A DNA stretch of 64,000 bases. It comes from Sclerurus mexicanus. Lineage: Eukaryota; Chordata; Aves; Passeriformes; Furnariidae. Made by a program: the position numbers and the translations under genes. Location of the stretch: the NCBI GenBank assembly GCA_013396755.1, contig VWZF01002630.1, positions 620,001-684,000 on the forward strand. The letters run 5' to 3'. Positions 12,864 to 22,616 of the stretch are shown piece after piece; within the stretch, counting starts at the first letter, position 1, and each line of letters begins with the position of its first letter. The notes under the pieces were generated by a model. That model saw only the letters and a list, made by a program, of their open reading frames with translations. It ran no database searches and was not told the origin of the DNA.

Positions 12864-15614
12864 GCAGTCTAAGACGGATGCATTATAAATCAACTGCATT
12901 TCTAACCATTAAAAATTCATCCAATTCATAATGTAGGATGCCCATAATTTCCTTATTAGCGTTGAGTGTGAAGGATTTTTCTTTCTCCTCCCTTGATTTT
13001 ACTTTGCCTCTGCTTTTGCAAAGATCTCGCTCATCTGTGGATTAGCTTGGCTTAATCCTGCAAGAGGGAGGTGGAGGAGAGAGAAGGGCTTGGGAGAAGG
13101 ATGACAAGGACTGAAGTAATTTTGTTCCAGGGTTTTTTTCTAATTGCAATTTGCCATATATACTTAGGAGACTTAGCTGCCTTGTCTCCTGTCACACTTA
13201 CGAGAGCCAGAGAAACTGCTTGTCCTGAATTTAAAAGATGCTTGAAAGGAAGAAAAAAAAAAGGAAAAATCCCTTTTATCTCACAAAAGGAAAAAAGGAG
13301 GTATGGTGGTGGGATAGGGAAGGATGATGCAAAACCTGTTAAAATGTAGTAAGATAAAAACAGGTGTCCATACACTATAAACCAGTACATTTAAAACGGA
13401 TCAAACATATGAGATTTATATATAAAAATAGATAGGTTTAGTAACCTTCAGACTCAGTGCTCCAATTCTCAGAAGAAAAATAGGTTAGTAGGGCTGAAAG
13501 AAAGGTGTGACATTTTTACAGACCCAGAGCTGTGACAGAATACTTCAGGAACTGCTGCAACATCAGCACAAGAACTTGGAACTACCATCAGCTGAGTCTA
13601 CGTGAAGCTGTAAATCACCACTTAATTTGAGTACTGCATCCCATATTGACCATACTTGGCTGCAGATGGCAGGACAGCCTGATCCTTGATGTGGTACACA
13701 CAGAAATTTTCATGCTTTCACTGAGTCTGCCTTTGTACTCATCTCTTAAACAAATCTATCCAGGGAGGGGCAGGGAGAGAGGGCTTGCACAGATTCATGC
13801 AAGGTTCAGCATTAGGTAACTTGCAGCATGTTTAGGAATGAGTGTGCAGGATTCTAAAAATGGATTATGCAATAAACCCTGTCTTAATGTAGACAAGCCC
13901 AGGCATTGAGAGCAATCCTCACATGCTGTGAATTCAATGTACTTTTCACCTCAAGACACTTGCATACAGATCTTACATCAGCTACACATGGAAATGAGTT
14001 TGCTGAGTTCTCAAATGGGTATGTTCCATTCAGTAAATCACGTCTTGTTCAACAAGGCCACTGCTTTACACTTAACCACGGTGCAAGACAGCTGCTTCAG
14101 GTCAGGGCTTCAGGAGCACACAAGCAGAAGTGGTGCTTCCATTAGCAGCAGCATCTTCCTTCATCCCACTGACCCCCCCTTCTGTCTGCACCCACCAACA
14201 AAAGCAAGACAGCCAGAAGGATGCTGAGGCAGACCGGAAATGTTTAGCAGCCAAGGATGACAATTTCTACATTTTTTTTATATGAAGCAATCGTGCTCTG
14301 CTTCACCTGCCCCGTGCTGATGGGAAGCACAAGCCATCTCTGGCTGCCCACCCCGTATGCCCAGCACCAGCCACCACATGAGGCTGGGAAACAAAAGCCT
14401 CCTTTTACACAAGAAACTCTTTAGCCAGAGTAATTTTTTACATGGATCTTTCCCCAGCTTTCAGGACTGAACAGCCTGTTTTGGGCTCTTTAGCCCAAAT
14501 GCAGCACTAAGAGCTGTTTTTTATTTCTTTAACCGCTGCTGACGTACAGCTCCTCTGCTACATTTTGGGCTGTAGTTCTTGTCCCACAGGGCAGCACTAC
14601 TAATAATGTTCCTGCTCTGTGTGCGGTCGTGCAAAACTGCTCCAACTCCTAAACAATAGCAGCTATTTTTAATTAGGAATCACAACTTAACCAAACAATG
14701 AACAAAAAACGAGAGCCTGCAATCTTCAAATCAGAGAGACATCTCCTGTCTGATCATGATGAGGCCCCATGCACTTCAGAGTGATTTTAAACCTGAAAAA
14801 CAGCCTGGTTAGACTAAAAAGTCAAAATACAATTCCTCTGGGATCTTCTGATGCCTTCAGGGGTACCACAGGCACATCCCCCTTGTTCCAGAAATGCAGA
14901 AGTATCCCAGCCTCCAGATGCCTTCCCAACAGCCAAACATTATAAGCCACAATAAATTCATACAAAAGCAAGACAAATGTTTAAATGAGGGCCAAAAGAA
15001 ATCAATACCACAACTCTGCCCACACACATCAGCTATTTTTACAGTGACCCACAGCAAAATTCACACAATCAGTGAGCCATAAGGAGAACACTCTTGAACC
15101 TCCTTCATTACCCTTGACACCAGGGCTGCCTGAGTCTGCAACAGCTTCAGGTCTGCATGTAGTTATCTCTTGTCTTGCAGGGGTGAAACCACAGGCATGA
15201 GGAGCGTTGGCTGGTGAACAGAGCCTTGCTCTCTCCGGCATGGACAACTCCTTCAGGTTTAAGCACACTAGACGTGCAAATGGATAGGGAAAGGCACCAA
15301 CACCTAGGCATACAAGCTAGTTACACTGGGAATGTAAACCTATTTTATCCCCATTTTGTCCCACTCCTGCCCTGCTGCAATGAGACTGGACTCACACCCG
15401 ACCACGGGTGAAAAGCACAACTGTGCTTCCAAGCTCTGAACACCCACGATAAACTGGAGAAGCAAGCACCTTTGTTGGCTTTGGGAAATCCCTGGCAGGG
15501 GAACTGCCGGGTCAGGAGCATCATGCCATCCCTGGCTTTGCAGAGGAAAGGCAGAGCTGTGAGGGTGCTCAGCAGAAACCCACATGTCCTTTGGCAGCAG
15601 CAGTTGTGAGGTGG

Positions 15615-15660
15615 AGGGGGTTGGTGTGTGGGTGTCACTGTGCTGGTGTCACTGTGCAGG
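15615..15660. repeat. Short direct repeat of GGTGTCACTGTGC
   Basis: GGTGTCACTGTGC occurs twice with almost no spacer inside a GT-rich stretch (GGTGTGTGGGTGTCACTGTG, then CTGGTGTCACTGTGCAGG). It is a minor tandem duplication. Confidence 0.7.
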
Positions 15661-15775
15661 AAGTTGAGCCATGGGGAGAGAAGAGTTGCTGACTCACCAA
15701 GTGTTTTATACCATGCCCATCCCACGGTGTGTGAGTGAGTGGATGGGGAACACATGCCCATAAACGCAGAGAGAG

Positions 15776-15801
15776 TGGGTGTGGGGGTGTGTGTGTGTGT
15801 A
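15776..15801. repeat. GT-rich microsatellite
   Basis: An imperfect (GT)n run ending in five to six pure GT units. It is short and probably only mildly variable. Confidence 0.85.
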
Positions 15802-18139
15802 GGCCAGAGAATGCTGCAACAGGAGTCAGAGGGTGTGTGAGCCCCTCCATCAAATGAACAGGGGGCTGAATGCAAGGCAGAATATCAAGGTGTGTATACA
15901 CAGCCTTCATGAGATGCTGCATGTCTTGTGCAGATTGGTCCAACCCAGCTGCTGCAGGGATGAGGCTGCCAGGCAGCAAGAGCAGCCTGCTGTGTTAGAG
16001 CCACTCCAAAACCAGGAGGAAACCGAGTCAGAACCTCCTCTCATCTGGCTTGTTAAGTGCTTGACAGTTCACACAACAAGGGCTCCCTTTCTGAAATCAC
16101 CCCAGGCAAGCCAACCCTGCTTGCTGGCCCCACAGACAGCAGGATTAAACAGTTCAGTGGAGATACTTCTAGGTAGAAGAGCAAGCAGAGTTTTGTATGA
16201 GAAAATACTTTCCTGTCAACTCCTTGATGTCTGTATCCAGCAGTACTTCCATCACTAAGGCAGCCTCTCTGCAAGAAGGTCACCATTAGCAGCCCAAAGT
16301 CATGTTCTGCTTGATTTAAGGGTTTCTCTTCCTTATGGATCCCCATCACCAGAAACATCCCTGCCCAGTGTATTGTTACCCAGCTCTGTCACTTCCCCAC
16401 ACCAGGGTTGGAGCCTGCTCAGTCCCCTTTGATCCTGGGTGTTGTTACAAATATGTCCAGTAAACACATGATAAAGCAATGGAGATTAGATTTAAAATCC
16501 AAACAGCAGCAGAAGATGATCAGGTTGTGTTTAAACCAAGCTGGGTGACCATCCCATCTGAAACAAGCAGGGCTGCACAGCTGGCTAAAACAGCTCCTCC
16601 TAAAGCAGGCAGGGGCCAGGCAGAGCCATGTTGCTCTTTCTTCTCATGGTTAATCCATGCAGAAAACATCTACAGAGCTGGCTGAGGGGCAAGGCATACA
16701 CAATGGATTTTGCCAGCCTTTCCAGGACATCCCCAAAAAATCTCATTTCTGTAGCACCACCATGGCAGGAAAATCTGAAGTGTGACTCAGTGAGTGTGAG
16801 GTTGCAATTCAAAGTGCAGGTGCAATAGGTGAGATGGGCACTCCACCTCTGCAAATAAAGGTTGGACTTCTGTAAAATGTGGATATTTCTTCCACTTGCT
16901 TTTTCAGAGCTGGGTGAAATGATGCAGAGCAGAAAATAATCACACGTAAGAAAAACTATCTGAGAAGACTGGACCAAGTCGCATTGTCCATGTGGTATGT
17001 CTCCTGTTAGTCTGATGCTGCAGTCTGGGCAAGGGACAAAAATGTGATGCCAGGCACAAGGGAAGTCGCTCCAGTGAGGGACAGAAGCAGTAATTTTGGT
17101 TGCTCACATGTTTCTTCAGATACGTACAACATCTGCTCCGTAAACAGCCAGCCAGAGTCCGTGGGGATTCTTCAACATACTAATCTTTTGCAGGACATTC
17201 ACATCAACACTTGGAGCTGAGCATTGAGGTCAGGGCTCTTTCACAGACCCAAGCCACAAACCCAGGCTTTGTTAGGATCAATAAGGAGACACAGAACAGA
17301 GTAGCAAAACACACATAAATGAGTAGACAGCTACTCACGAGTCCTCGTTAAAACCCTTAAAACTATCTCACATGGGTTGGGTGAGAAGGACAAGACTGCA
17401 AGAGTTCCAGTGCAGAAGAGTCTTGACCCACAAGTGCCTACTTCAGAAGAGTAGTGGTCACTGGGTTCTGGTGGAGAAGAGCCTGGGACTTTCATCTTAG
17501 AGGAAAGAAGAGGGAAAGAGAAGTTTGGAGAAACAGCAGAGCTCTGTGGGAGGGGCTGAGACCTGCACAGCCTGGCCCCAGGCTGGGCATGGGGCAGCAG
17601 AGTGCTGCTGTCACTTCACACTGGGCTCCACATTTATATTGCATGAAAAGAATATGTGAGAAATCCTCTCATCCCTGAGAGAAAAAAAAAATAAAATAAG
17701 AAAAGGAAAAGTTTCTCTTTTCCACTACCAATTGTTTCAGTTTTCTTTTTTAGGCAAATAAACCTACATGCACTTATGACTTTCGTCTTATGTTGGTTTT
17801 TTTTGGCAAAAATTGGAACACAAACTGACCAAAAATAGAAATGCTGCATACTTTTTGTCTTCCCATGCCCAGGGTGAACAAAACATACTAGGCAAACATA
17901 AAAAATTAACAATGGTAAGGGTAAATATCTTTTTCATTTTTGTTTTCAAGACCTATTAGAAGCTGCGGTAAGGAAATCTATTTAAGAAATATGATTTTTG
18001 AAATGACCACAATGTTCCTTTTAAGCTGCACTGAAATACAAGATAAAGACAGGGTACTGAGTGAAAGAGTGCTGATGGCACTTTTATTGTGTGATTTGCC
18101 TTGTTTTTTTCTGAAGTAGTTCTATTTAGCCGATTACCA

Positions 18140-18235
18140 TGTATTTACAGTTAGTGTAATTATATCTAATTACTTAATTAGCATGAATATGTGTAATTAC
18201 TAACTTCAAATATGTAATTATGTCAGGGCAGCCTG
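18140..18235. promoter_or_regulatory. AT-rich cluster of five TAATTA homeodomain cores
   Basis: TAATTA occurs at 18157, 18167, 18175, 18194 and 18215 (start positions), giving steps of 10, 8, 19 and 21 bp. TAATTA is the core for many homeodomain factors (LIM, Prd-like and Dlx/Lhx classes). The motif is palindromic, so the strand is undefined. The clustering with near-helical spacing suggests an intronic enhancer element, but no conservation test was possible. Confidence 0.4.
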
Positions 18236-21200
18236 TAATAAACGAGGTTGAAAAAAACCCTCATTAGGACTGTACTAAAGGACGTCTGCTCCACCCGTGT
18301 GGAGAATGCATCCCAGTCCCCAGACTGCGCCAGTCCTGGAAAACACAGCCAGCTCCAATTGTGTCTGGCAAAAACCTCCCCCAAAATTAAATCATTTGCC
18401 CCAAAAGTCTAGCTTCACACTGCTTGTGGGACCTGAACATCCACTGCTGGGACATGGATGGGGATCTGCCCCCAGATTACTTTTCTCCATTGAGGTTTGG
18501 CTTTTTTTTCACCAATTTCTGTCGTTCTCCACAAGACCTGTTTAGTCAGATGAGAAATACAAGGGAACTGAACAACTCCAAAACTGTGCTGTGGCATTTG
18601 AGTAAAGCTCGAGAGATCAGATCCAAGAACTAATCTGCATCTGACGCATTGTGCTTAGAATTAATGACTACTTAATTACTATTATTAAAGTAAAACAATC
18701 TTCCAAAATGTTTTTTTCTGAAACATTATCAGTATTTCACCACAGAAATCTCCAGCTACTCACAATTATAAAACTTGAATTTTGGAAATTCAAATTCTGA
18801 ACTTCAAGAGACAGAGATAAGTTAAGAAGCTGCTGTTACTGCCAAGTCTGCCCAAAAGGACTGATAGCCAGCTTCTGGACACAAATGAGGGTAGACTGGA
18901 TCATGTTTTGCACTACTAAAACCTCTGACCATAGGCTGCTGTTATGTGATCCTGCACTCTCATCCTCATCACTTATTCTGACCACAGTGCTTGCCACAAG
19001 TCCCATTCTTCTCCTCTCATCTGTTTATTTTCAAATATAGAGAGGTGCAAACTGATCACAACCTGTCACTCCTCCTGCTGGTATCTGCCAAGCAGAAATG
19101 CACTTGTTTTCTCTTCAGTGTGCAAAAGATCAGAAGAAAAAGGCAGTTTTAGCTTATTCTTCTAAAATCGACTTCTGGTTGGTCTTTGCACATTGCCAAA
19201 CTCTGCTTAACCCTCCAGTCAGGGCTGAGGACAGCTGAAACAAGGACTGGAGGCAAACCTCAGTGCTGCCCAGCATGCCATGGAGTTACAGCATAAAGGT
19301 GGGGGAGCATCTTCTCAAAGACTCAGTGCTTCATCATGAGAAAACAGGGTGGCGCTGGTTTCTTCCATGGCTCTTTGATAATCCCTCATACAGGAAGGGA
19401 GAGGGAATTCTGAGTCACGTTTGTCCCACCTGCTCTGCTAAAAGAGGCAGTAGCAGAAAGGGGGTAAGGGACAATTGCAAAAATCCCAGAGAGTCAGAAG
19501 TGAGAGCTGGCTCCTGCGTCCTTCATCCCATAGACATGAGGACAGCACATTCCCAGAGAAGAACACATCTATATCTCCTTGAGGACATGTTAACAAGAAG
19601 ATCCCATGGGACAGCAATGCGCAGTGGGAGCAAGAGGGGCTGCAGCTCCGCAGGCAGGGAGCTGCTCTCCATATTTCAGCTGCAATTCCATTATGCAGAG
19701 CTAAGTGGCTGGGAATAAACATCCGTCATCCCTGCGTGATAAGTGATGCTTGCTAGTATAGAGGGTGACAGAAATCCATATCACATCAATGTACTATTAA
19801 TACTGCATTAAGCATATAGAGTTTGCTCTCCTCATTGCAGCACAGCAATGGGTATCGGCATGTCCTCCACCCAGACAACATCCAAGAGCACAGGGATGCT
19901 TACAGGCGGAAGGAAAGAGAAAACCTTCATGATAGAGACGGAAAATGCTTGCTGAAGATGTTGCTCTAGCAACAGCCCAGTGCAAAGGAAAGATGTCATG
20001 GAGCACCTTTGCTCACAGCTGGGCAGCAGCTCTGTGGAAGGTGGGTGGCAGAAGCTCAGCTGGGCATCGAGGCATTGCCCAGCCCAGAGGAGTTCTCTTT
20101 AAAAGTGACAGCAGATGAAGGAGTGTTTGTGTCCAAGCTCTGCATAGGAGGAGAGAAAAATCCTCTAGTTGACAGCCATGGGGAGAACAGGAGCAACAAA
20201 TATTCTCCAGCTCAGGTTTAAGTTGAGTAGAGCACATCAGATCAAACAAACCCCTCTCAGCAAAAGCTCCCCAAAGCATGGTTAATTTAACAGGTGAATT
20301 ATGAAACTTTCCAGCCTCAAGCAAAGCCCCCAGTGAAGTCAGAAATTTTGTCCAACACAAGTCTTGGGGACTAAAACACAAAACACACACCAAATTCAAC
20401 ACTGGCTGAGGGCTGACGGCACGAGTTTTGCCCCACGAACGACAAAGAAATCTAAAAAATTTAGGGCTTTCAGTGTGCCAACATCCAGCTGTGGTTTGTC
20501 TCCTGTTATCACCCAAAGGGAGTGATAACCCGCAAATGTTGTGGGATTTGGTTTCAGCCCCACTACCCTGGAAAACCCAGAGCATTCCACCTGTGGCATC
20601 TCTCCAGATGCTATCCCAAGCATCTCTGTGAACTCTTTAGATCTTAATCAAACAGCCCCATGAAACCCTGAGATCAAATCCTTCTGTGAGCAACTTCCCC
20701 TGCAACCCATCCAGCTCTGACAAGCCCCACAAGGCAAACACTCAGAGCAAAACGAGATCCTTTGAGGTTTAAGCTCTGCTACTGCACAGCCTCAACAGCA
20801 CCCACATCTTGCAATGGTCGGCACATAGATTAAAGAGATTTGAGACTACACAGGAGGGAAAGGAAAAAAAAGTAAAGCGGGGGTGCTCCCCCTCCCAAGC
20901 CATCAGAGTTTGTAAATCATTTTGAAATGAGGTGCTATAAGAAATGTAAAATATATAATTAACGACACAGAAAAACCACGCTACATTCAGCTTCTCTGCT
21001 CGTGCCTAATCACCACCCTCATCCTCCCCTCTCTACAAACAGACCAAATTTAGCACATTAAAATGAAAATCAAGGGGAAGGCCAGGCACATTCATTGAGT
21101 ACATCCCATCACTCTGGCAAGTGAAGTATGGTGATAAGGGCTTGGGCACAAGCCAGCAGGACCCAGGAGGGTGCACAGCAGGGGCTGCCCAGAGGACACC

Positions 21201-21459
21201 TCCATAGGAGGAGCAGCTTCAGCTCCCCTTCCCCTGAGGGAGGAGTGGAGGCGAGGAGCAGTGTGCTCCTGCTGAACACTTAATGCCAAATGGGTTCCCA
21301 CACATTGAGAGATTGGCCTGCACCTTGTTTCCAAGGGCTGAGTTATGTCTCCTGTACTCATGAGGCAGCAGCAGCCAAGGGGAAAACAGGGATGGCCAGC
21401 ACAGCACTCCCTGCTTCTGGATGGGCCACAGAGATAGCCCAAGTTGAGAGCTTTTCACC

Positions 21460-21480
21460 TTTTTTTTTTTTCTTTTTTCC
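21460..21480. repeat. T-rich homopolymer tract
   Basis: Twelve T residues, one C, then six T and CC. On the transcribed minus strand this is an A-rich run. There is no adjoining SINE or retrocopy body, so it is not evidence of retroposition. Confidence 0.85.
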
Positions 21481-22257
21481 CAATCTTTCATTTTTCCAGT
21501 TCTACCTGGAACACACTAAAAGGATGAGCAATAGCAGGAGAGGAACATCACTCAAACCACGTGCATTGCTCAGCTTGCATCTCAGAGCTGGAAAAACGCC
21601 TGGGAGAGCTCAGCTACCGCCTGTGAGCCGCATGCTGGGGAGGGCTGCATCCCACTGCTCACGTGGCAAGTGGTGCAGGACTCCCAGAAAAGCATCCTTT
21701 TACACAGCACTTTTATGCTCAGAATTTAGAAACAGAAACTGGAGAGGACCATTTGATCACCACCTGCTAGTCTAATGAGCCCAGTTCATGCCCCAGATTT
21801 ATACAGGAAAGATGCAAAAGCTTTACAGAAGCCCATAAAAACAAGACATCCAGCATCTAAAACTCCTGGAGATAAAAGATATCTCCATGCATCTGCTCCA
21901 CCTATGCCGATGTGTCCTGAGCTTCTCCATGGCCCACTGGGGAGCCAAAGAAGCAGCCCTGTGGCTGGGAAACTGCTGGAGGAGGAAGGGGAGGCAGGTC
22001 CTTTCCCCAGTCAAGCAGGGGTCACATCCATCCCCATGCTCTCAGGTGGCTCTTGCTCACACCTGGGACCTCATGCTTGGAGCTGATGAGGAAGAGCCTG
22101 GCTTGGAATGGCACTTTCAGGCAAGGGGGGAAGGTGACGGGTGAGTGGCGGAGGGAGGGTGAAGGGAGGTGAAGGTGAGAGTGGAAAGTCTTCTCTGGAA
22201 GCATCTACATGTATGTTGTGATTTCTGATATCTGAGATTCACTTTGGTTTCTGGACC

Positions 22258-22358
22258 ATACCAAGACCCACTCTCCTCAAAAACCTCCTTCTCTTCTTCC
22301 TCATCCTCTTAACCTCTTCCTCCTCGTCCTCCTTTCCCCCATCCCCCCAGCCCATCCC
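22258..22358 (-). promoter_or_regulatory. G-run and purine-rich tract downstream of the donor; candidate intronic splicing enhancer
   Basis: On the minus (transcribed) strand this begins about 40 nt into the intron. The first part, 22336-22358, reads GGG-AT-GGG-CT-GGGGGG-AT-GGGGG, which fits the G3+N1-7 rule for an intramolecular quadruplex. It is followed by a long GAGGAAGAAGAG-type purine stretch. G-runs close to 5' splice sites are known binding sites for hnRNP H/F and commonly modify splice choice, and purine-rich repeats can bind SR proteins. A role here is inferred from position only. Confidence 0.5.
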
Positions 22359-22390
22359 TTGATCCTCGCAGGGGGCTCCAGCCGGATTGG

Positions 22391-22398
22391 GCACTCAC
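22391..22398 (-). other. NTRK3: 5' splice site of the NTRK3 exon
   Basis: On the minus strand the exon end ACGT is followed by GTGAGTGC, a near-perfect U1 donor. A competing GT two bases earlier (ACGTGTGAG) also exists, but the chosen site gives the stronger GTGAGT hexamer. It also leaves a lone T as the first base of the next codon. That fits both known continuations of TrkC: Tyr (TAY) into the kinase form and Trp (TGG) into the truncated form. Confidence 0.92.
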
Positions 22399-22587
22399 AC
22401 GTGTCTGGCTTGTGGCAGTTGTGACCTTGTCGGAAGTACTGGGGGTTCTCAATGACAGGAATGCGGGTCATGCCAATCACCACCGTGTCCGGACCAGCAT
22501 CCAGGGATGAGGGTGTCGTGATGCCATGGTTGATGTGGTGCAGAGGACTGGCTGAATCCTCCTCTCCACTGATCACTGCCACGGGAC
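22399..22587 (-). CDS. NTRK3: NTRK3 (TrkC) internal exon: intracellular juxtamembrane segment
   Basis: This internal exon belongs to the neurotrophin-3 receptor tyrosine kinase TrkC, a plasma-membrane receptor of neurons. Read on the minus strand it encodes 63 residues, starting GPVAVISGEEDSASP, passing through HHINHGITTPSSLDAG and IGMTRIPVIENPQYF, and ending GHNCHKPDT. This matches the vertebrate TrkC juxtamembrane region as I remember it, essentially without change. Residues 48-51 are NPQY, the NPXY motif whose phosphotyrosine recruits Shc and FRS2 adaptors to Trk receptors for Ras/MAPK and PI3K signalling. The exon begins inside a Gly codon (G|GT) and ends after the first base of the next codon (ACG T|), so it is 189 bp and phase 1 to phase 1. 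Skipping it would keep the frame but remove the adaptor site. It is followed in known TrkC transcripts either by the kinase exons or by an exon for a kinase-lacking tail. No frameshift or stop is seen. The gene assignment is very confident; the borders rest on canonical AG and GT sites. Confidence 0.97.
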
Positions 22588-22616
22588 CTGCAAACAGCAC
22601 ACACATCTGTCAGGTA
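22588..22616 (-). other. NTRK3: 3' splice site, polypyrimidine tract and likely branch point of the NTRK3 exon
   Basis: On the minus strand the intron ends GTGTGTGCTGTTTGCAG, immediately before the exon sequence GTCCCGTGG. The tract is T/G-rich rather than pure pyrimidine, so it is only moderately strong. A good branch-point match, CTGAC, lies just upstream with its adenine at 22610, 23 nt from the exon, which is within the usual range. A weak tract with a close branch point would suit a regulated exon, but that is inference. Confidence 0.85.

Larger units (their letters stand above)
1..22398 (-). other. NTRK3: NTRK3 intron downstream of the exon (partial, continues beyond base 1)
   Basis: This stretch follows the recognised exon in the direction of transcription. 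I searched the minus strand for the exon encoding the kinase-lacking TrkC tail (beginning WVFSNIDNHG in mammals) and for the first kinase exon (YVQHIKRRDIVLKREL), and saw neither. The stretch is unique-looking, moderately AT-rich DNA with two MIR-like relics (3617-3755, 11907-12020), an inverted repeat (12826-12863), a GT microsatellite (15776-15801) and a homeodomain-motif cluster (18157-18220). Open frames of up to about 190 codons occur, for example at 4296-4868, 15345-15875 and 20013-20585, but they show no family motifs, no splice context and low-complexity-like composition. Intron status is inferred from the exon at its edge; an unrecognised noncoding RNA gene cannot be excluded. Confidence 0.85.

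Noticed and set aside
15345..15875. Open frame of 176 codons on minus with Thr/His/Pro-rich stretches
   Set aside because: The His-Thr-Pro repetition comes from the GT/CA microsatellite at 15776-15801, so it is low-complexity translation rather than a protein.
20013..20585. Open frame of 190 codons on minus, same strand as NTRK3
   Set aside because: The peptide is Leu/Ser/Cys-rich without TrkC similarity and does not match the known truncated TrkC tail; no convincing acceptor and donor pair was seen.
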